A stretch of 15,739 nt of DNA. It comes from Spirochaetota bacterium (GTDB taxonomy: Bacteria > Spirochaetota > Spirochaetia > Treponematales > Treponemataceae). A program made the position numbers and the translations under genes. Position 1 is the first letter of the stretch, and every line of letters begins with the position of its first letter. Shown in pieces: positions 14,405 through 15,739 of the stretch. The stretch covers positions 243-15,981 of the forward strand of contig JAKJFV010000011.1 in the NCBI GenBank assembly GCA_022704725.1. Reading direction: 5' to 3'. Below the pieces are notes generated by a model, which worked only from the letters and a program-made list of their open reading frames with translations, searched no databases and had not been told where the DNA came from.

Positions 14405-15262
14405 ATGAAATATAGTGTACAATTACGTTTAGTTATGAATTTGATCCCTAACGATGCTGGTACCGATACAATTTCTCAAAGAGAAGAGCAAACAGAAATC
14501 ACTCAACACGAGGAAGATGATAGAATTCTTTCCCATAAACTCTTTTTACAGCGGGAGTATGAGGTTTCACACCTTGAGTATGACAGGGAGATGGATTTCT
14601 ACGAAGCGGTAAAAGAGGGCGATCTGCAAAAACTTGAAAGTATTATGCTGCCTCTTAAAAATGAAAAGCTCGGGAAATTGTCGAACAACCCTTTGCGGAA
14701 TTTGAAGTATCACCTGGTGGTGACTGTCGCCATGATCACGAGGTTCTGCATAGAAGGCGGGCTTCCCTCAGAGACAGCCTACACGCTGAGCGACATAAGT
14801 ATTCAAAAGGCAGACGCAGCACAGACAGAAGATGAAATACATGAGCTTCACCGCCTCATTGTGTATGATTTTGCTTCCAAGATGAAAAGCCTCAGATCCC
14901 TGGGCGGCTATTCGCGTCCGGTGATTAAGGCAATAGATTACATCTATGATCACCTTCAGGAAAAAATTACACTAACTGATATTGCCTCCTCTTCCGGCAT
15001 GCAGAAAAATTATCTATGTGCCTTATTTAAAAAAGAAACAGGCTCAACGATATTTTCCTATGTTATGAAGCTCCGCATAGAAGCTGCATCCAACATGCTT
15101 ACATTTGCAGACTATAAACCGGCCGATATCAGTCAGTATTTTATGTTTTCTTCTCACAGTAATTTTATAAAGGCTTTTAAAAAAGAGACAGGCTTTACGC
15201 CTGCACAATACAGAAAAAAGTATTACCGTAAACAGTGGACAAAGAGCATAGACCCATCTTGA
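14405..15262 (+). CDS. AraC-family transcriptional regulator
   Basis: This 285-residue regulator has a C-terminal AraC/XylS DNA-binding domain. Helix-turn-helix one spans about residues 187-212 (ITLTDIASSSGMQKNYLCALFKKETG) and helix-turn-helix two about 240-263. The family signature reads FMFSSHSNFIKAFKKETGFTPAQYRK, in which the usual Gly-Phe before the Ser-rich turn is replaced by Met-Phe. The N-terminal 170 residues (DFYEAVKEGDL..., GLPSETAYTLSD) resemble the helical sensing region of AraC regulators common in Clostridia rather than a cupin. The start is uncertain: ATG 14405 has no Shine-Dalgarno, and ATG 14435 has none either. The first 50 residues are polar and look poorly conserved. It is divergent from the GH5 gene, so oligosaccharide-responsive control of that gene is likely but inferred. 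Confidence 0.85.
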   Translation: MKYSVQLRLVMNLIPNDAGTDTISQREEQTEITQHEEDDRILSHKLFLQREYEVSHLEYDREMDFYEAVKEGDLQKLESIMLPLKNEKLGKLSNNPLRNLKYHLVVTVAMITRFCIEGGLPSETAYTLSDISIQKADAAQTEDEIHELHRLIVYDFASKMKSLRSLGGYSRPVIKAIDYIYDHLQEKITLTDIASSSGMQKNYLCALFKKETGSTIFSYVMKLRIEAASNMLTFADYKPADISQYFMFSSHSNFIKAFKKETGFTPAQYRKKYYRKQWTKSIDPS

Positions 15263-15292
15263 CTATTATGCAGAATTCTCTTCATATAAACC

Positions 15293-15739
15293 ATGCGCAA
15301 AAAGCTTAAAAAAATCTATCTTGAAATAACGAACGTGTGCAATCTCAAGTGCTCCTTCTGTTCACCAACAAACCGGCCTCCTCTTTTTTTAAGCCGTGAA
15401 GAATTCTGCGTAATACTCGAAAAAATTGAGGGGCAATCTGATGTTCTCTATCTTCATGTCATGGGAGAACCGCTTCTGCATCCGCAGCTCGGCGAGTTTA
15501 TCACGCTCGCTTCCGGTAAGGGTTTTGCGGTGTATCTCACTACAAACGGCACTCTGCTGTCCTCTAAAGAACAGGAGCTCATAGAGTCAAGCGGTTTGGA
15601 GCGTATGCATATATCGCTTCAAAGTCTTGAACAGTTTCCCTTCGAAGAACAGCGGCCCCGCCTGGAAAAACTTATTGCAAGTGCACAAAAACTTGTGTCG
15701 TATAATAAAAATCTTCTTGTAAACCTGCGCCTTTGGACA
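15293..15739 (+). CDS. radical SAM protein (N-terminal part, runs off the window)
   Basis: The first 149 codons of a radical S-adenosylmethionine enzyme are present. The cluster motif is Cys16-x3-Cys20-x2-Cys23 in ITNVCNLKCSFC, followed by the HVMGEPLLHP block (a 'GEP' SAM-binding motif) and LTTNGTLLS, in the order seen in the MoaA/SPASM-like radical SAM group. It would bind a 4Fe-4S cluster and generate a deoxyadenosyl radical. The product cannot be named without the C-terminal half, where a SPASM domain may or may not follow. The ATG at 15293 starts right at the conserved N-terminus. It has no clear Shine-Dalgarno and lies 30 bases after the AraC-type gene on the same strand, so co-transcription is possible. 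Confidence 0.85.
   Translation, partial: MRKKLKKIYLEITNVCNLKCSFCSPTNRPPLFLSREEFCVILEKIEGQSDVLYLHVMGEPLLHPQLGEFITLASGKGFAVYLTTNGTLLSSKEQELIESSGLERMHISLQSLEQFPFEEQRPRLEKLIASAQKLVSYNKNLLVNLRLWT

Overview
The window is a bacterial chromosome segment of roughly 43% G+C by eye. It is densely coded, with short gaps and many genes on both strands. The gene repertoire (UMF1-type transporter, Zn-dependent phospholipase C-like proteins, a surface lipoprotein with a short Leu-Phe-Ser-Cys lipobox, a cytosolic GH5 glycanase, HipBA, PutP) fits a host- or gut-associated anaerobe. A Treponema-like spirochaete is my best guess, with a Clostridia-like Firmicute as the alternative. There is no rRNA, tRNA or other phylogenetic marker here, so this assignment is inference.

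Layout. 1-118 is the 3' end of an iron-sulfur protein (+). 129-3440 is a tightly overlapping three-gene minus-strand operon: UMF1/Atg22-like transporter, Zn-dependent PLC-like protein, HSL-type esterase. A second, smaller Zn-PLC-like protein (3569-4162, +) is divergent from it. After a bidirectional terminator at 4175-4220, 4223-7982 (-) is a VTC-domain protein / DUF4956 membrane protein / CotH-kinase lipoprotein operon, a recurrent bacterial module whose job is not settled. 7983-9831 carries a divergent promoter region and a hipBA toxin-antitoxin operon (+); its near-consensus promoter has a perfect 28-bp palindrome over the -10 box. 9834-10300 looks like an acquired patch: an AT-rich orphan ORF between two inverted, degenerate CACGGA/CACAGA-type repeats. 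Then come DUF3781 (10351-10593), a strong promoter, and putP (10698-12156), which carries a one-base frameshift in a T tract. A strong terminator follows, then about 310 bp of repeat-like, gene-free DNA. A YczE/YitT-like membrane protein (12545-13225) is followed by a perfect 26-bp palindrome and a terminator. A GH5 glycanase (13317-14336, -) is divergent from an AraC-type regulator (14405-15262, +). The window ends inside a radical SAM gene (15293 onward, +).

How the genes may work together. The esterase/PLC/transporter operon and the divergent PLC gene suggest lipid or phospholipid-product handling. The VTC/DUF4956/CotH operon suggests an envelope-associated polyphosphate or phosphotransfer activity. 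The GH5/AraC pair looks like a small oligosaccharide-use module. None of these joint roles is proven by the sequence. The most notable observations are the hipBA operator layout, the inverted-repeat-flanked orphan ORF, the putP frameshift, the orphan 26-bp palindrome, and two dissimilar Zn-PLC-like genes flanking one transporter gene.
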